Shown one piece after another: positions 44,115 to 53,064 of a DNA stretch of 64,000 nt. Source of the DNA: Candidatus Sphingomonas phytovorans (GTDB taxonomy: Bacteria; Pseudomonadota; Alphaproteobacteria; Sphingomonadales; Sphingomonadaceae); assembly GCA_029202385.1 (NCBI GenBank), contig CP119314.1:4404501-4468500 (forward strand). The letters run 5' to 3'. The notes under the pieces were generated by a model that made no database searches, was not told the DNA's origin, and saw nothing but the letters and a program-made list of their open reading frames with translations. A program made the position numbers and the translations under genes. Numbering within the stretch: the stretch's first letter is position 1; each line of letters begins with the position of its first letter.

Positions 44115-45779
44115 ATGACCGATACCGCCCTTCACCCGTCCGCGTTCGATGCGCACCATGACGATCACGCGCATCACGACGCCGATCACAAGCCGGCCTT
44201 CTTCGCGCGCTGGTTCATGTCGACGAACCACAAGGACATCGGCACCCTCTATCTGATCTTCGCGATCTGCGCGGGCATCATCGGTGGCGGCATCTCGGGC
44301 CTGATGCGCGCGGAGCTGGCTCATCCCGGCATCCAGTATCTCGGCGAATGGGCTGCCTGGCTGCCCGGCGGCGACCAGGGGCTGGATCACGCGCTGCATC
44401 TCTGGAACGTGCTCATCACCGCGCACGGCCTGATCATGGTGTTCTTCATGGTCATGCCGGCGATGATCGGCGGCTTCGGCAACTGGTTCGTGCCGCTGAT
44501 GATCGGCGCGCCGGACATGGCGTTCCCGCGCATGAACAACATCTCCTTCTGGCTGCTGGTGCCAAGCTTCACGCTGCTGCTCGCCTCGCCCTTCTTCGGG
44601 GGCGCCGGCACCGGCTGGACGGTCTATGCGCCGCTCTCCACATATGGGGAGCCGGGGCCGTCGGTCGACATGGCGATCCTGTCGCTCCATCTCGCGGGCG
44701 CCAGTTCGATCCTCGGGGCGATCAACTTCATCACCACCATCTTCAACATGCGCGCGCCGGGCATGACCCTGCACAAGATGCCGCTGTTCGTCTGGTCGGT
44801 GCTGGTCACCGCCTTCCTGCTGCTGCTCTCGCTGCCGGTTCTCGCCGCGGCGATCACGATGCTGCTGACCGACCGCAACTTCCACACCACCTTCTTCGAT
44901 CCGGCCGGCGGCGGCGATCCCGTCCTGTACCAGCATCTGTTCTGGTTCTTCGGCCATCCCGAGGTGTACATCATGATCCTGCCGGGCTTCGGCATGATCA
45001 GCCACATCATCTCAACCTTCTCGAAGAAGCCGGTGTTCGGTTATCTCGGCATGGCCTATGCCATGGTCGCGATCGGCGTGGTCGGCTTCGTCGTGTGGGC
45101 GCACCACATGTTCACCACCGGCCTCAGCGTGAACGTGAAGATGTACTTCACCGCAGCGACGATGGTCATCGCGGTTCCGACCGGCATCAAGATCTTCTCG
45201 TGGATCGCGACGATGTGGGGCGGCTCGATGAGCTTCAAGACCCCGATGATGTGGGCGATCGGCTTCATCTTCATGTTCACCGTCGGTGGCGTGACCGGCG
45301 TCGTGCTCGCGAACGGCGGCGTCGACGATTACATGCAGGACACCTATTACGTCGTCGCGCACTTCCACTATGTGTTGTCGCTCGGCGCGGTGTTCAGTCT
45401 GTTCGCCGGCTTCTACTACTGGTTCCCGAAGATGTCGGGCCGGATGTACAGCGAGTTCCTCGGCCAGCTGCACTTCTGGGTCTTCTTCATCGGCGTGAAC
45501 ATCCTGTTCTTCCCGATGCACTTCCTCGGCCTCCAGGGCATGCCGCGCCGTATTCCGGACTATAACCCGGCGTACGAGCACTGGAACTGGATCGCGACGG
45601 TCGGCTACATGATCATGGCCGCGTCCATGCTGGTCTTCTTCGTCAACCTGTTCTGGTCGCTGTTCGCGGGCAAGAAGGCAGGCGACAGCCCCTGGGGCGA
45701 AGGCGCGACGACGCTTGAGTGGACGCTGTCGAGCCCGCCGCCTTACCATCAGTTCGAGACGCTGCCGCGCATCGACTGA
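44115..45779 (+). CDS. ctaD: Cytochrome c oxidase subunit I (aa3 type)
   Basis: The 554-aa catalytic subunit has twelve membrane helices. CuB/haem a3 ligands lie in [16 protein letters not shown] (His-Tyr cross-link pair) and WAHHMFTTG. The D-channel region is in [20 protein letters not shown] and the C-terminal haem ligands in [12 protein letters not shown]. It reduces O2 to water and pumps protons across the inner membrane. It starts four bases after coxB. A structured palindromic element follows before ctaB. Confidence 0.97.
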   Translation: MTDTALHPSAFDAHHDDHAHHDADHKPAFFARWFMSTNHKDIGTLYLIFAICAGIIGGGISGLMRAELAHPGIQYLGEWAAWLPGGDQGLDHALHLWNVLITAHGLIMVFFMVMPAMIGGFGNWFVPLMIGAPDMAFPRMNNISFWLLVPSFTLLLASPFFGGAGTGWTVYAPLSTYGEPGPSVDMAILSLHLAGASSILGAINFITTIFNMRAPGMTLHKMPLFVWSVLVTAFLLLLSLPVLAAAITMLLTDRNFHTTFFDPAGGGDPVLYQHLFWFFGHPEVYIMILPGFGMISHIISTFSKKPVFGYLGMAYAMVAIGVVGFVVWAHHMFTTGLSVNVKMYFTAATMVIAVPTGIKIFSWIATMWGGSMSFKTPMMWAIGFIFMFTVGGVTGVVLANGGVDDYMQDTYYVVAHFHYVLSLGAVFSLFAGFYYWFPKMSGRMYSEFLGQLHFWVFFIGVNILFFPMHFLGLQGMPRRIPDYNPAYEHWNWIATVGYMIMAASMLVFFVNLFWSLFAGKKAGDSPWGEGATTLEWTLSSPPPYHQFETLPRID

Positions 45780-45815
45780 CCGCACGGGGCCGCTCGCGGG
45801 CGGCTCAAGGAAATC

Positions 45816-45910
45816 CCCCTCCCGCATGCGGGAGGGGTTTTGGGGGAGGGCCTGTAAGGGCGCCTCCCTTCGATATGCCCTCCCCCGGCCCTTCCCGCAT
45901 GCGGGAAGGG
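45816..45910. repeat. Compound palindromic element between ctaD and ctaB
   Basis: Two perfect 22-bp palindromes (45816-45837 and 45889-45910, both centred on CCCGCATGCGGG) flank a 10-bp stem (45842-45851 with 45877-45886). The right palindrome ends 12 bases before the ctaB start. A related half element occurs at 59776-59822. It would form three hairpins in RNA and could attenuate or stabilise the operon mRNA. Confidence 0.8.
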
Positions 45911-45921
45911 AGAATAAAGAA

Positions 45922-46830
45922 ATGACCACGACGACCACATTGCCCGCCTCTGCCCTTCCCGCCGACTGGCGCGATTTCCTCGCGCTGACGAAGCCGCGGG
46001 TGATGACGCTCGTCGTCTTCACCGGCCTGTGCGGGATGCTGGCGGCGCCGGTGGGCATCGATCCGGTGCTCGGTTTCACCGCGATCCTGTGCATCGCGCT
46101 CGGCGCCGGCGCTGCCGGCGCGCTCAACCAGTGGTATGAGGCCGATCTCGACGCCAGGATGAAGCGGACCGAGCGCCGGCCGTTGCCGGCCGGCCGCATG
46201 GACCGGCAGGCGGCGCTGCATTTCGGCGTCGGCCTGGCATTCTTCTCGGTGATCCTGATGGGACTGGCGGTGAACCTGATCGCCGCCGCGATCCTCACTG
46301 CCTCGATCCTGTTCTATGTCCTGATCTATACCGTCTGGCTGAAGCGCCGGACGCCGCAGAATATCGTCATCGGCGGTGCCGCCGGCGCTTTTCCGCCGCT
46401 GATCGGCTGGGCGGCCGCCACCGGCGACATCGCGACGCTGCCGGTGCTGCTGTTCACCCTGGTCTTCCTGTGGACGCCGCCGCATTTCTGGGCGCTCGCG
46501 CTGTTCATGAAGTCGGATTACGCCGCCGCCGGCGTGCCGATGATGCCGGTCGTCGCCGGGGAGCGCACGACCCGATTGCAGATCGGGCTCTACACCATCC
46601 CGATGGCGGCGGTCGCGATCGCTCCGTGGGCGCTTGGCTTGACCGGCGCGATCTATGGCGTGGTTGCCATCGCGACGACGCTCGTCTTCGCCGCGCTCGC
46701 GCTTCAGGTCAGCCTGCGCACGACCGGCACGGGCGATGCGATGCGGCCCGAAAAGCGGCTGTTCGCCTGGTCGATCCTTTATCTTTTCATTATTTTCGGC
46801 GCGCTGGTCGTCGACAGGTGGGTCGGCTGA
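45922..46830 (+). CDS. ctaB: Protoheme IX farnesyltransferase (haem O synthase)
   Basis: The start at 45922 follows AAAGAA; the long upstream frame extension runs through the palindromic repeat. The 302-aa UbiA-superfamily protein has about nine helices. The first Asp-rich motif is [20 protein letters not shown] and the second is [10 protein letters not shown] (after PPHFWALAL). It adds a farnesyl group to haem b to give haem O for the aa3 oxidase. Its stop overlaps the next start as TGATG. Confidence 0.95.
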   Translation: MTTTTTLPASALPADWRDFLALTKPRVMTLVVFTGLCGMLAAPVGIDPVLGFTAILCIALGAGAAGALNQWYEADLDARMKRTERRPLPAGRMDRQAALHFGVGLAFFSVILMGLAVNLIAAAILTASILFYVLIYTVWLKRRTPQNIVIGGAAGAFPPLIGWAAATGDIATLPVLLFTLVFLWTPPHFWALALFMKSDYAAAGVPMMPVVAGERTTRLQIGLYTIPMAAVAIAPWALGLTGAIYGVVAIATTLVFAALALQVSLRTTGTGDAMRPEKRLFAWSILYLFIIFGALVVDRWVG

Positions 46831-46964
46831 TGAAGAACGAAGACGATCAGATTCGCGCCCGCCAGCGTTCCCGCGCGATCGTCATGGCAGTGCTGCTCGG
46901 CGCCTTCGTCATCCTCGTCTTCGCGATCAGCATCGTGAAGATCAAGGCCGGGGCGGCGCATTGA
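46830..46964 (+). CDS. 44-aa single-helix membrane protein in cox operon
   Basis: The ATG at 46830 overlaps the ctaB stop (TGATG) and its own stop overlaps the ctaG start (TTGA), so it is held by translational coupling on both sides. The product has a charged N-terminus ([15 protein letters not shown]) and one membrane helix (AIVMAVLLGAFVILVFAISI). Alphaproteobacterial cox operons often carry such a CoxF-like small protein at this position; its function is unknown. Confidence 0.75.
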   Translation: MKNEDDQIRARQRSRAIVMAVLLGAFVILVFAISIVKIKAGAAH

Positions 46965-47497
46965 CCCGCACGCTGCGCACCGCGATCCTCGCCGGTGTCG
47001 GCGTGTGCTTCATGACCGGGCTCGGTTATGCCAGCGTGCCGCTGTACCGCATGTTCTGCGAGGCGACCGGGCTCAACGGCACCACCCAGCGCGGACTGGT
47101 GGCGCCGGGCGCGGTCGGGCACGAGCAGGTGCGGGTCGATTTCGACACCAATGTCGCGCCTAAGCTGCCCTGGACGTTCAAGCCGGAAGTGCCGTCGGAA
47201 ACGATCGCGATCGGCGCGCGCGATATGGCGTTCTTCACCGCGACGAACAACAGCGACAAGCCGGTGACCGGCACCGCGACGTTCAACGTCACGCCGGCCC
47301 AGGCGGGCAAATATTTCACCAAGATCCAGTGCTTCTGCTTTACGCAGCAGACGCTCAAGCCGGGCGAGACCGCCCGCATGCCGGTGATCTTCTTCGTCGA
47401 CCCGAAGATCCTCACCGATCCCGACGCGGCTGACGTGAAGACGATCACCCTCAGCTACACCTTTTACCCTGTGGATTCCGCGAAAGCAGCCAGCTAG
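46961..47497 (+). CDS. ctaG: Cytochrome c oxidase assembly protein CtaG (Cox11 family)
   Basis: The 178-aa protein starts at a TTG (46961) that overlaps the preceding stop codon. One N-terminal membrane helix (about 5-25, with GYASVPLYRMFCEATGLNG) anchors a periplasmic immunoglobulin-like domain with the copper-binding IQCFCFTQQTL motif. It delivers copper to the CuB site of subunit I. The rare TTG start may keep expression low relative to structural subunits. Confidence 0.93.
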   Translation: MTRTLRTAILAGVGVCFMTGLGYASVPLYRMFCEATGLNGTTQRGLVAPGAVGHEQVRVDFDTNVAPKLPWTFKPEVPSETIAIGARDMAFFTATNNSDKPVTGTATFNVTPAQAGKYFTKIQCFCFTQQTLKPGETARMPVIFFVDPKILTDPDAADVKTITLSYTFYPVDSAKAAS

Positions 47498-47533
47498 AGC
47501 GTTGTCGACAGCCTACTTAACGGGGACCGAAGA

Positions 47534-48448
47534 ATGGCCGGCGCCAAGAACCACGACTACCATATCCTGCCACCCGATATCTGGCCGTTCGTCGGCTCGT
47601 TCTCAGCGCTCACCATGGCGATCGGTGGCATCATGTGGATGCATTCCGGCAGCGTGTTCGGCATCGGCGGCGGCACGATCTTCTTCATTGGCGTCGCGGC
47701 CGTTCTCCTCACCATGTTCTCCTGGTGGAGCAACGTGATCCGTGAAGCGCATGCCGGCGATCATACGCCGGTGGTGCAGCTTCACCTGCGCTACGGCATG
47801 ATCCTGTTCATCGCCTCGGAGGTCATGTTCTTCGTCGGCTGGTTCTGGGCCTTCTTCGATTTTTCGCTGTTCCCGGCGCCGGTGCAGATCGCCGACGGCA
47901 CGGTCAGTCTGATCGCCGATGCAGCGCGCGGCACCTGGCCGCCGAAGGGCATCGAGGTGATCGACGCGTTCAAGTTCCCGCTGCTCAACACGATCATCCT
48001 GCTCACCTCCGGCACGACGGTCACCTGGGCGCACCACGCCCTGATCCACAACCAGCGCGGCGGCGAGAAGACCGGCCTGTGGGGCCTGCTCGGCGTCGGC
48101 AACCGCGACGGCGTGCTCAAGGGCCTGTGGCTGACGATCGTTCTCGGCCTGCTGTTCTCGTCGATCCAGGCCTATGAATATGCCGAGGCGCCGTTCCCCT
48201 TCCACGGGATCAACTATGGCGCGTCCTTCTTCATGGCGACCGGTTTCCATGGTTTCCACGTCATCATCGGCACGATCTTCCTGATCGTTTGCCTGATCCG
48301 GGCGTATAAGGGCGACTTCACCCCGCGCCAGCATTTCGGCTTCGAGGCTGCCGCCTGGTACTGGCACTTCGTCGACGTGGTGTGGCTGTTCCTGTTCGTC
48401 TCGATCTATGTCTGGGGCGGCTGGGGCGCAGCGGTCCACGGCGGCTAG
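47534..48448 (+). CDS. coxC: Cytochrome c oxidase subunit III
   Basis: The 304-aa protein has seven membrane helices with family motifs HDYHILPPDIWPFVGS, RYGMILFIASEVMFFVGWFW, TVTWAHHALIH, GFHGFHVIIGTIFL and the terminal AAAWYWHFVDVVWLFLF. It stabilises subunit I and supports proton uptake. It begins 36 bases after ctaG in the same operon. Confidence 0.96.
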   Translation: MAGAKNHDYHILPPDIWPFVGSFSALTMAIGGIMWMHSGSVFGIGGGTIFFIGVAAVLLTMFSWWSNVIREAHAGDHTPVVQLHLRYGMILFIASEVMFFVGWFWAFFDFSLFPAPVQIADGTVSLIADAARGTWPPKGIEVIDAFKFPLLNTIILLTSGTTVTWAHHALIHNQRGGEKTGLWGLLGVGNRDGVLKGLWLTIVLGLLFSSIQAYEYAEAPFPFHGINYGASFFMATGFHGFHVIIGTIFLIVCLIRAYKGDFTPRQHFGFEAAAWYWHFVDVVWLFLFVSIYVWGGWGAAVHGG

Positions 48449-48455
48449 CCCCGGC

Positions 48456-48962
48456 GTGACGTCGGGCTGGCATCTCGCGCAGGTCAATGTCGGTCGGCTC
48501 GTCGCGCCGGCCGATGACCCGCAGGTGGCCGGCTTCTTCCTGGAACTCGACCGGATCAACGCGCTCGCCGAGGCAAGCGCGGGATTCGTCTGGCGGCTGA
48601 AAGGCGATGGCAACAGCGCCACCGATCTCCAGCCGACGCCCGATCCCAGACTGATCGTCAACATGTCGGTCTGGGCCGATGCCGAATCACTTTTCGACTA
48701 TGTCTATCGCAGCGCCCACACCCCGGTGATGGCGCAACGCCGCAGCTGGTTCGATCGATTCGACGGGGCCTATCAGGCGCTGTGGTGGGTCCCTGTCGGG
48801 GCCGTGCCAACGATCGACGAGGCCTTTGCCCGACTCTGGCTGCTCGACCGGTTCGGCCCGAGCGAGCGCGCCTTCACCTTCAAGCTGCGCTACCCCGCGC
48901 CCGATGCCGTGGGTGTGCCCGTCGACATGCAGCCCGATCCCTGGTGCGTCGGTCGCGCCTGA
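48456..48962 (+). CDS. DUF3291 family protein
   Basis: The 168-aa protein starts at a GTG (48456) seven bases after coxC. It matches DUF3291: WHLAQVNVGRLVAPADDPQV at the N-terminus, a central MSVWADAESLFDYVYRS, and AYQALWWVPVGAVPTIDEAF near the middle. The ferredoxin-like fold suggests a small cytoplasmic enzyme or haem-related protein, but no function is established. It sits inside a cytochrome oxidase assembly operon and may simply be a passenger. Confidence 0.85.
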   Translation: MTSGWHLAQVNVGRLVAPADDPQVAGFFLELDRINALAEASAGFVWRLKGDGNSATDLQPTPDPRLIVNMSVWADAESLFDYVYRSAHTPVMAQRRSWFDRFDGAYQALWWVPVGAVPTIDEAFARLWLLDRFGPSERAFTFKLRYPAPDAVGVPVDMQPDPWCVGRA

Positions 48963-49335
48963 TCCGGTCGCCTCGTCGCGCCCCGGGCCGTTCGATGTGG
49001 CGCTCAAGGGCCTGTGTCCGCGCTGCGGCGCCAGCACGCTGTTCGCCGGCATGACGAAATTCGCCGATCGCTGTGCCGCCTGCGGGCTCGATCTCACGCG
49101 GTTCAACGTCGGGGACGGCCCCGCCGCGTTCCTGACCCTGATCGTCGGCGGCCTGCTCGTCGGTGTGGCGGTGACGCTGCAACTGACGGTCGAACCGCCG
49201 CTCTGGCTGCTCGCGCTGATCCTGGTGCCGCTCGCGGCCATAGCGGTCACCGGGTCGCTGCGCGTCGCCAAAGGCGCGCTGCTCGCGTTCGAATATCGCA
49301 ATTCGGCGCGCGAAGGCCGGATCGCGGACGAATGA
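48904..49335 (+). CDS. DUF983 family membrane protein
   Basis: The 143-aa reading from the ATG at 48904 overlaps the DUF3291 gene; later starts (GTG 48913 or 48997) are possible. The conserved part begins FDVALKGLCPRCG, with a zinc-ribbon-like pair of CxxC motifs (CPRCG, CAACG). GDGPAAFLTLIVGGLLVG and a second helix follow, so it is a two-helix inner-membrane protein. DUF983 is a regular member of alphaproteobacterial cox operons and is presumed to aid oxidase assembly. Confidence 0.85.
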   Translation: MPWVCPSTCSPIPGASVAPDPVASSRPGPFDVALKGLCPRCGASTLFAGMTKFADRCAACGLDLTRFNVGDGPAAFLTLIVGGLLVGVAVTLQLTVEPPLWLLALILVPLAAIAVTGSLRVAKGALLAFEYRNSAREGRIADE

Positions 49336-49946
49336 AGCGCTTTCCCATCGTGGCGACCGTCCTGGTCGGCCTGGCCATCGCGGCGATGATCGCGCTCGGC
49401 GTCTGGCAGTTCCAGCGCAAGGGCGAGAAGGAGGCGATGCTGGTTCGCCTCTCCGCGAATCGCGGGCTGCCGCCGATCGCCTTTCCGCGCATTCCGGTTG
49501 ACGACAGCCTGTTGTTCCGCCGGGCAAGTGCCTTCTGCCTCGAACCGGTCAGCTTCAGGGTCGAGGGCGGGCGCAATGCGCGCGGCGGGGTCGGCTGGCG
49601 CCAGATCGCACAGTGCCGCACCGGTGCTGAAGGGCCTGGGCTGACGGTACAGATCGGTGTCGCCCAGGCGCCCGATGCGAAGCCGACATGGCGCGGCGGC
49701 GAGGTGACCGGTTATATCACCCATGCACTCGACCATCGTCCGCTCATCGCCTCGATCTTCTCGTCCGAACCCAAGACGCTGATGCTTATGGCCGACCCGC
49801 CCGCGCCGGGGCTCGACGCCAATCCTGGGCCGGATCTGTCGGCGGTCCCCAACAACCACCTTGCTTATGCCGTTCAATGGTTCCTGTTCGCGCTCGTCGC
49901 GGCGGTGATCTACGCGATAGCCGTGCGTCGCCGCCTGAAAGCTTGA
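49332..49946 (+). CDS. SURF1-family cytochrome oxidase assembly protein
   Basis: The 204-aa protein starts at 49332 with an ATGA overlap to DUF983. It has an N-terminal membrane helix with IALGVWQFQRKGEKEA (the GxWQ..R signature), a periplasmic beta domain, and a C-terminal helix preceded by NNHLAYAVQWFLFAL, which matches the SURF1 end motif. It helps place haem a in subunit I. It is somewhat short for the family, with a compact central domain. Confidence 0.9.
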   Translation: MKRFPIVATVLVGLAIAAMIALGVWQFQRKGEKEAMLVRLSANRGLPPIAFPRIPVDDSLLFRRASAFCLEPVSFRVEGGRNARGGVGWRQIAQCRTGAEGPGLTVQIGVAQAPDAKPTWRGGEVTGYITHALDHRPLIASIFSSEPKTLMLMADPPAPGLDANPGPDLSAVPNNHLAYAVQWFLFALVAAVIYAIAVRRRLKA

Positions 49947-50005
49947 TGCGCCCGAAAGCCTGACATGCTTGTGACTTTGCCGCGTCGCGGTTAGGCGCAT
50001 CGGCC

Positions 50006-51418
50006 ATGCGCTATATCAGTACCCGTGGGGCAGCCCCCGTCCTCGACTTCGAACAGGTCACGCTTGCCGGCCTCGCCAGTGACGGGGGCCTCTATGTCCC
50101 GGAGACCTGGCCAAGCCTGGGCAGGGACGAGATCGCGGCGCTGCGCGGCCTTTCCTATGTCGATACCGCCGTCGCGGTGATGGCGCCCTTTGTCGAGGGC
50201 ACGCTCTCCCGCGAGGAACTGCGCGACCTTTGCGTGCAGGCTTATGGCCGTTTCTCCCACGCCGCGGTCACCCCGCTGGTCCAGCTCGACCATCAGCAAT
50301 GGCTGCTCGAGCTGTTTCACGGCCCGACGCTGGCCTTCAAGGACGTCGCGCTCCAGTTGCTCGGCTTGTTGTTCGAACGTTTCCTTGCCGGTTCCGACCG
50401 GCAGGTGACGATCGTCGGCGCGACCTCGGGCGATACCGGCTCGGCCGCGATCGACGCGCTGGCCGGCCGCGCTGGCGTGGATGTGTTCATGCTCCATCCC
50501 AAGGGCCGCGTCTCCGACGTGCAGCGCCGCCAGATGACCACGGTGCTCGCGCCCAACATCCACAACATCGCGATCGACGGCAGCTTCGACGACGCCCAGG
50601 CGCTGGTGAAGGCGATGTTCAACGATCCCGGATTCTCCGGGAAATTCCAGCTCTCGGCGGTGAACTCGATCAACTGGGCGCGGCTGATGGCGCAGGTGGT
50701 CTATTATTTCTACGCTGCGGTCCGCCTCGGCGCGCCTGACCGGCCGGTCGCCTTCTCGGTGCCGACCGGCAATTTCGGCGACGTGTTCGCCGGCTATGTC
50801 GCGGCGAAGATGGGCCTGCCCGTCGCGAAGCTGGTGGTGGCGACCAACGTCAACGACATCCTCCATCGCGCATTGTCGCAGGGCGACTATTCGCAAGGCA
50901 CCGTCGTGCCGACGCCGAGCCCGTCGATGGACATCCAGGTGTCGAGCAATTTCGAGCGCCTGCTGTTCGATCTCGGCGGCCGCGACGGTGCCGCGACGCG
51001 CGCGCAGATGCGCGACTTCGAATCGACCAGGGCGATGCGCTTGACCAACGCCCAGCGCGAAGGCGCGGCGAGCCTGTTCGCCAGCGACCGGGTCGATCTT
51101 GACGACATGGCGCTGGCGATGCGCTGGGCATCCGATGGTTCGGGTGAGGTCATCGACCCGCACACCGCGATCGGCCTCGCCGCGGCGCGTCGAGTCGATC
51201 TCCCCGCCGATGTACCCGTGGTGACTCTCGCGACCGCGCATCCGGCCAAGTTCGGCGATGCGGTCGAACGCGCGACCGGCATCCGCCCATCGCTGCCCGC
51301 GCGGATCGGCGACCTGTTCGATCGCGAGGAGCGGTACGCATCGCTGCCCGGCACGTTCGAGGCGGTTACCGGCTATATCGCCGAGCGCGCTGTCCCAAAT
51401 GCCGTTCGCCCCGAATAG
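50006..51418 (+). CDS. thrC: Threonine synthase
   Basis: This 470-aa PLP enzyme converts O-phosphohomoserine to threonine. The N-terminus MRYISTRGAAPVLDFEQV is typical of the fungal/proteobacterial long form. The PLP lysine is K112 in HGPTLAFKDVALQLLG, the phosphate-binding loop is ATSGDTGSAAID, and PTGNFGDVFAGYVAAKMGLP is the second signature. The position after SURF1 is conserved in sphingomonads. It may share the cox transcript or have its own promoter in the 59-base gap. Confidence 0.96.
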   Translation: MRYISTRGAAPVLDFEQVTLAGLASDGGLYVPETWPSLGRDEIAALRGLSYVDTAVAVMAPFVEGTLSREELRDLCVQAYGRFSHAAVTPLVQLDHQQWLLELFHGPTLAFKDVALQLLGLLFERFLAGSDRQVTIVGATSGDTGSAAIDALAGRAGVDVFMLHPKGRVSDVQRRQMTTVLAPNIHNIAIDGSFDDAQALVKAMFNDPGFSGKFQLSAVNSINWARLMAQVVYYFYAAVRLGAPDRPVAFSVPTGNFGDVFAGYVAAKMGLPVAKLVVATNVNDILHRALSQGDYSQGTVVPTPSPSMDIQVSSNFERLLFDLGGRDGAATRAQMRDFESTRAMRLTNAQREGAASLFASDRVDLDDMALAMRWASDGSGEVIDPHTAIGLAAARRVDLPADVPVVTLATAHPAKFGDAVERATGIRPSLPARIGDLFDREERYASLPGTFEAVTGYIAERAVPNAVRPE

Positions 51419-51515
51419 CCATCGAGCTTGTCGAGATGGCATGTCGAGGGGCAAATGTGTCTCGATACGCGTTCTCGACGCGCTCGACCTCTACTCGACA
51501 CGAACGGGTTTCTAG
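51419..51515. repeat. Possible intergenic repeat after thrC
   Basis: The segment contains several TCGAGA/TCTCGA-type short inverted repeats (for example CTCGATACGCGTTCTCGACG and CTCGACACGAACGGG). It looks like a degenerate palindromic repeat of the kind scattered in sphingomonad genomes. Only one copy is visible here, so the call is weak. Confidence 0.35.
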
Positions 51516-52385
51516 ATGGACCTCAAGACACTCATCGGCGAGCCCTGGGCCGATTACGGGCTGATCGATTCAGGCAACGGCCGCAAGCTCGAACGCTATG
51601 GCCGCTTCCGCTTCATCCGCCCCGAGGGACAGGCCTTGTGGGCGCCCGCCCGCGACGACTGGCGCGCCCAGGCCGAATTCATTCCCGGCTCCGACGAGGA
51701 CGGCGGTGGCCGCTGGGAGTTCTCCGAGCCAGTCCCGCGCGAGGGCTGGCCGCTTAAATGGGACGATGTCAGCTTCACCGCGCAGAACACGCCCTTCCGC
51801 CATCTGGGCTTCTTCCCGGACATGGCGCCAGTCTGGAGTTGGATGCGTGAACAAGTCGCCGACAGGGAGGCGTCGGAGTGCCTCAACCTGTTCGGCTATA
51901 CCGGCGTCGGCACGCTGGCGATGGCGGCCAAAGGCGTGAAGATGGTCCATGTCGACGCTTCGAAGAAATCGGTCGAGGCCGCCCGCGCCAATGCGGTGCT
52001 GTCAGGCATGGCGGACAAGCCGATCCGCTGGATGACCGATGACGCCACCAAGTTCATCGCGCGCGAGGTCCGGCGCGGCCGGCGCTATGACGGTATCCTG
52101 CTGGATCCACCCAAGTTCGGCCGCGGCCCGGAGGGCGAGGTGTGGAAGCTGGAGGAAGGTCTGCCGGGCCTGATCGCCGATTGCCGCAAGCTGCTCGACA
52201 CTGAATCGCGCTTCCTGTTCCTCACTGTCTATGCGGTGCGCATGTCGGCGCTGGCGATCGGCGAACTGCTCAACCAGGCCCTGGGCGATCTCGGCGGCAA
52301 GGTCGAAGCTGGAGAACTGGCGGTCCGCGAGGAAACGCGCGGGCTGCTCCTGCCGACCGCGATCTGGGCGCGGTGGTCGCGTTAA
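51516..52385 (+). CDS. Class I SAM-dependent methyltransferase (RlmI-like)
   Basis: The 289-aa protein has an N-terminal beta-rich part (about 1-95) and a Rossmann methyltransferase domain. Motif I is NLFGYTGVGTLAMAAKG, motif II is VHVDASKKSVEAARANA, and the catalytic-type motif IV is GILLDPPKFGRG. The DPPKFG motif and arrangement match the RlmI/RlmK group of 23S rRNA cytosine or guanine methyltransferases, but the N-terminal PUA domain of RlmI is missing. The target is unproven. Confidence 0.85.
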   Translation: MDLKTLIGEPWADYGLIDSGNGRKLERYGRFRFIRPEGQALWAPARDDWRAQAEFIPGSDEDGGGRWEFSEPVPREGWPLKWDDVSFTAQNTPFRHLGFFPDMAPVWSWMREQVADREASECLNLFGYTGVGTLAMAAKGVKMVHVDASKKSVEAARANAVLSGMADKPIRWMTDDATKFIAREVRRGRRYDGILLDPPKFGRGPEGEVWKLEEGLPGLIADCRKLLDTESRFLFLTVYAVRMSALAIGELLNQALGDLGGKVEAGELAVREETRGLLLPTAIWARWSR

Positions 52386-52388
52386 TTT

Positions 52389-52411
52389 CTCCCTACCGCT
52401 CGCAGGGGGAG
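52389..52411. terminator. Possible bidirectional terminator
   Basis: A short stem, CTCCCT (52389-52394) with AGGGGGAG (52404-52411, one bulged G), lies between convergent methyltransferase and ccmB genes. It is preceded on the plus strand by TTAATTT. Confidence 0.35.
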
Positions 52412-52419
52412 TAGAAAGC

Positions 52420-53064
52420 TCACTCCATTCCCGCACGCATCGCGGCACCCGCTACGAACGGCGCTCCAGCCACCAGCATCAGGCTAACCGCCGCCAGCAG
52501 CTTGACCGCCCCCATCCCGCCGTCGATCGAGCCAGCACCGAAGATCAGCAGCGGCACCGCGAGCGGCAGCATCACCAGTCCAGCGACGGCCCCAGCGCCG
52601 CGCAGCCCCGACACCAGGGCTGACGTCGCGACCGCCAAAGCCGCCAGCCCGGGCGTCCCGATCAGCAACCCCAATTCAACCCGAAGCACCGTCTCGCCCG
52701 GCAAATCCAGCAGCCCCGCCGCGATCACCGCCGCCAGCATCAGCGGCGGCCCGAAGGCGAGCCAGTGCGCCGCGATCTTCGCGGCCGCGACGCTCGCCAT
52801 GCTCAGTCCGCGCACGGCGAACTGGTCGAGCACGCCGCTTTCGGCATCGGGCCCGATCAGCCGCTCGACCGGCATCAACGCCGCGAGCAGCGCCGCCGCC
52901 CAGATCACCCCGCCGCCGACCCGCGCCAGCAGGGCGGCATCCGGGCCGATGGCGAAGGGGAACAGGATCGCGACGAGCAGGAAAAAGGCGAGCGTATAGG
53001 TCACGCTCCCGCCAGCCCAGGCACGACCGAGATCGCGCGCGACGAGGGTGAGGAACGGCCTCAT
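52420..53064 (-). CDS. ccmB: Haem exporter membrane subunit CcmB
   Basis: The 214-aa protein has six membrane helices and the CcmB N-terminus LTLVARDLGRAWAGGSVTYT. A conserved SGVLDQFAVRGLSMASVAAAK loop follows at about 80-100. With CcmA it forms the ABC transporter that releases holo-CcmE for cytochrome c maturation in the periplasm. Its start overlaps the ccmA stop by four bases. No other ccm genes are in view. Confidence 0.93.
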   Translation of the reverse strand: MRPFLTLVARDLGRAWAGGSVTYTLAFFLLVAILFPFAIGPDAALLARVGGGVIWAAALLAALMPVERLIGPDAESGVLDQFAVRGLSMASVAAAKIAAHWLAFGPPLMLAAVIAAGLLDLPGETVLRVELGLLIGTPGLAALAVATSALVSGLRGAGAVAGLVMLPLAVPLLIFGAGSIDGGMGAVKLLAAVSLMLVAGAPFVAGAAMRAGME

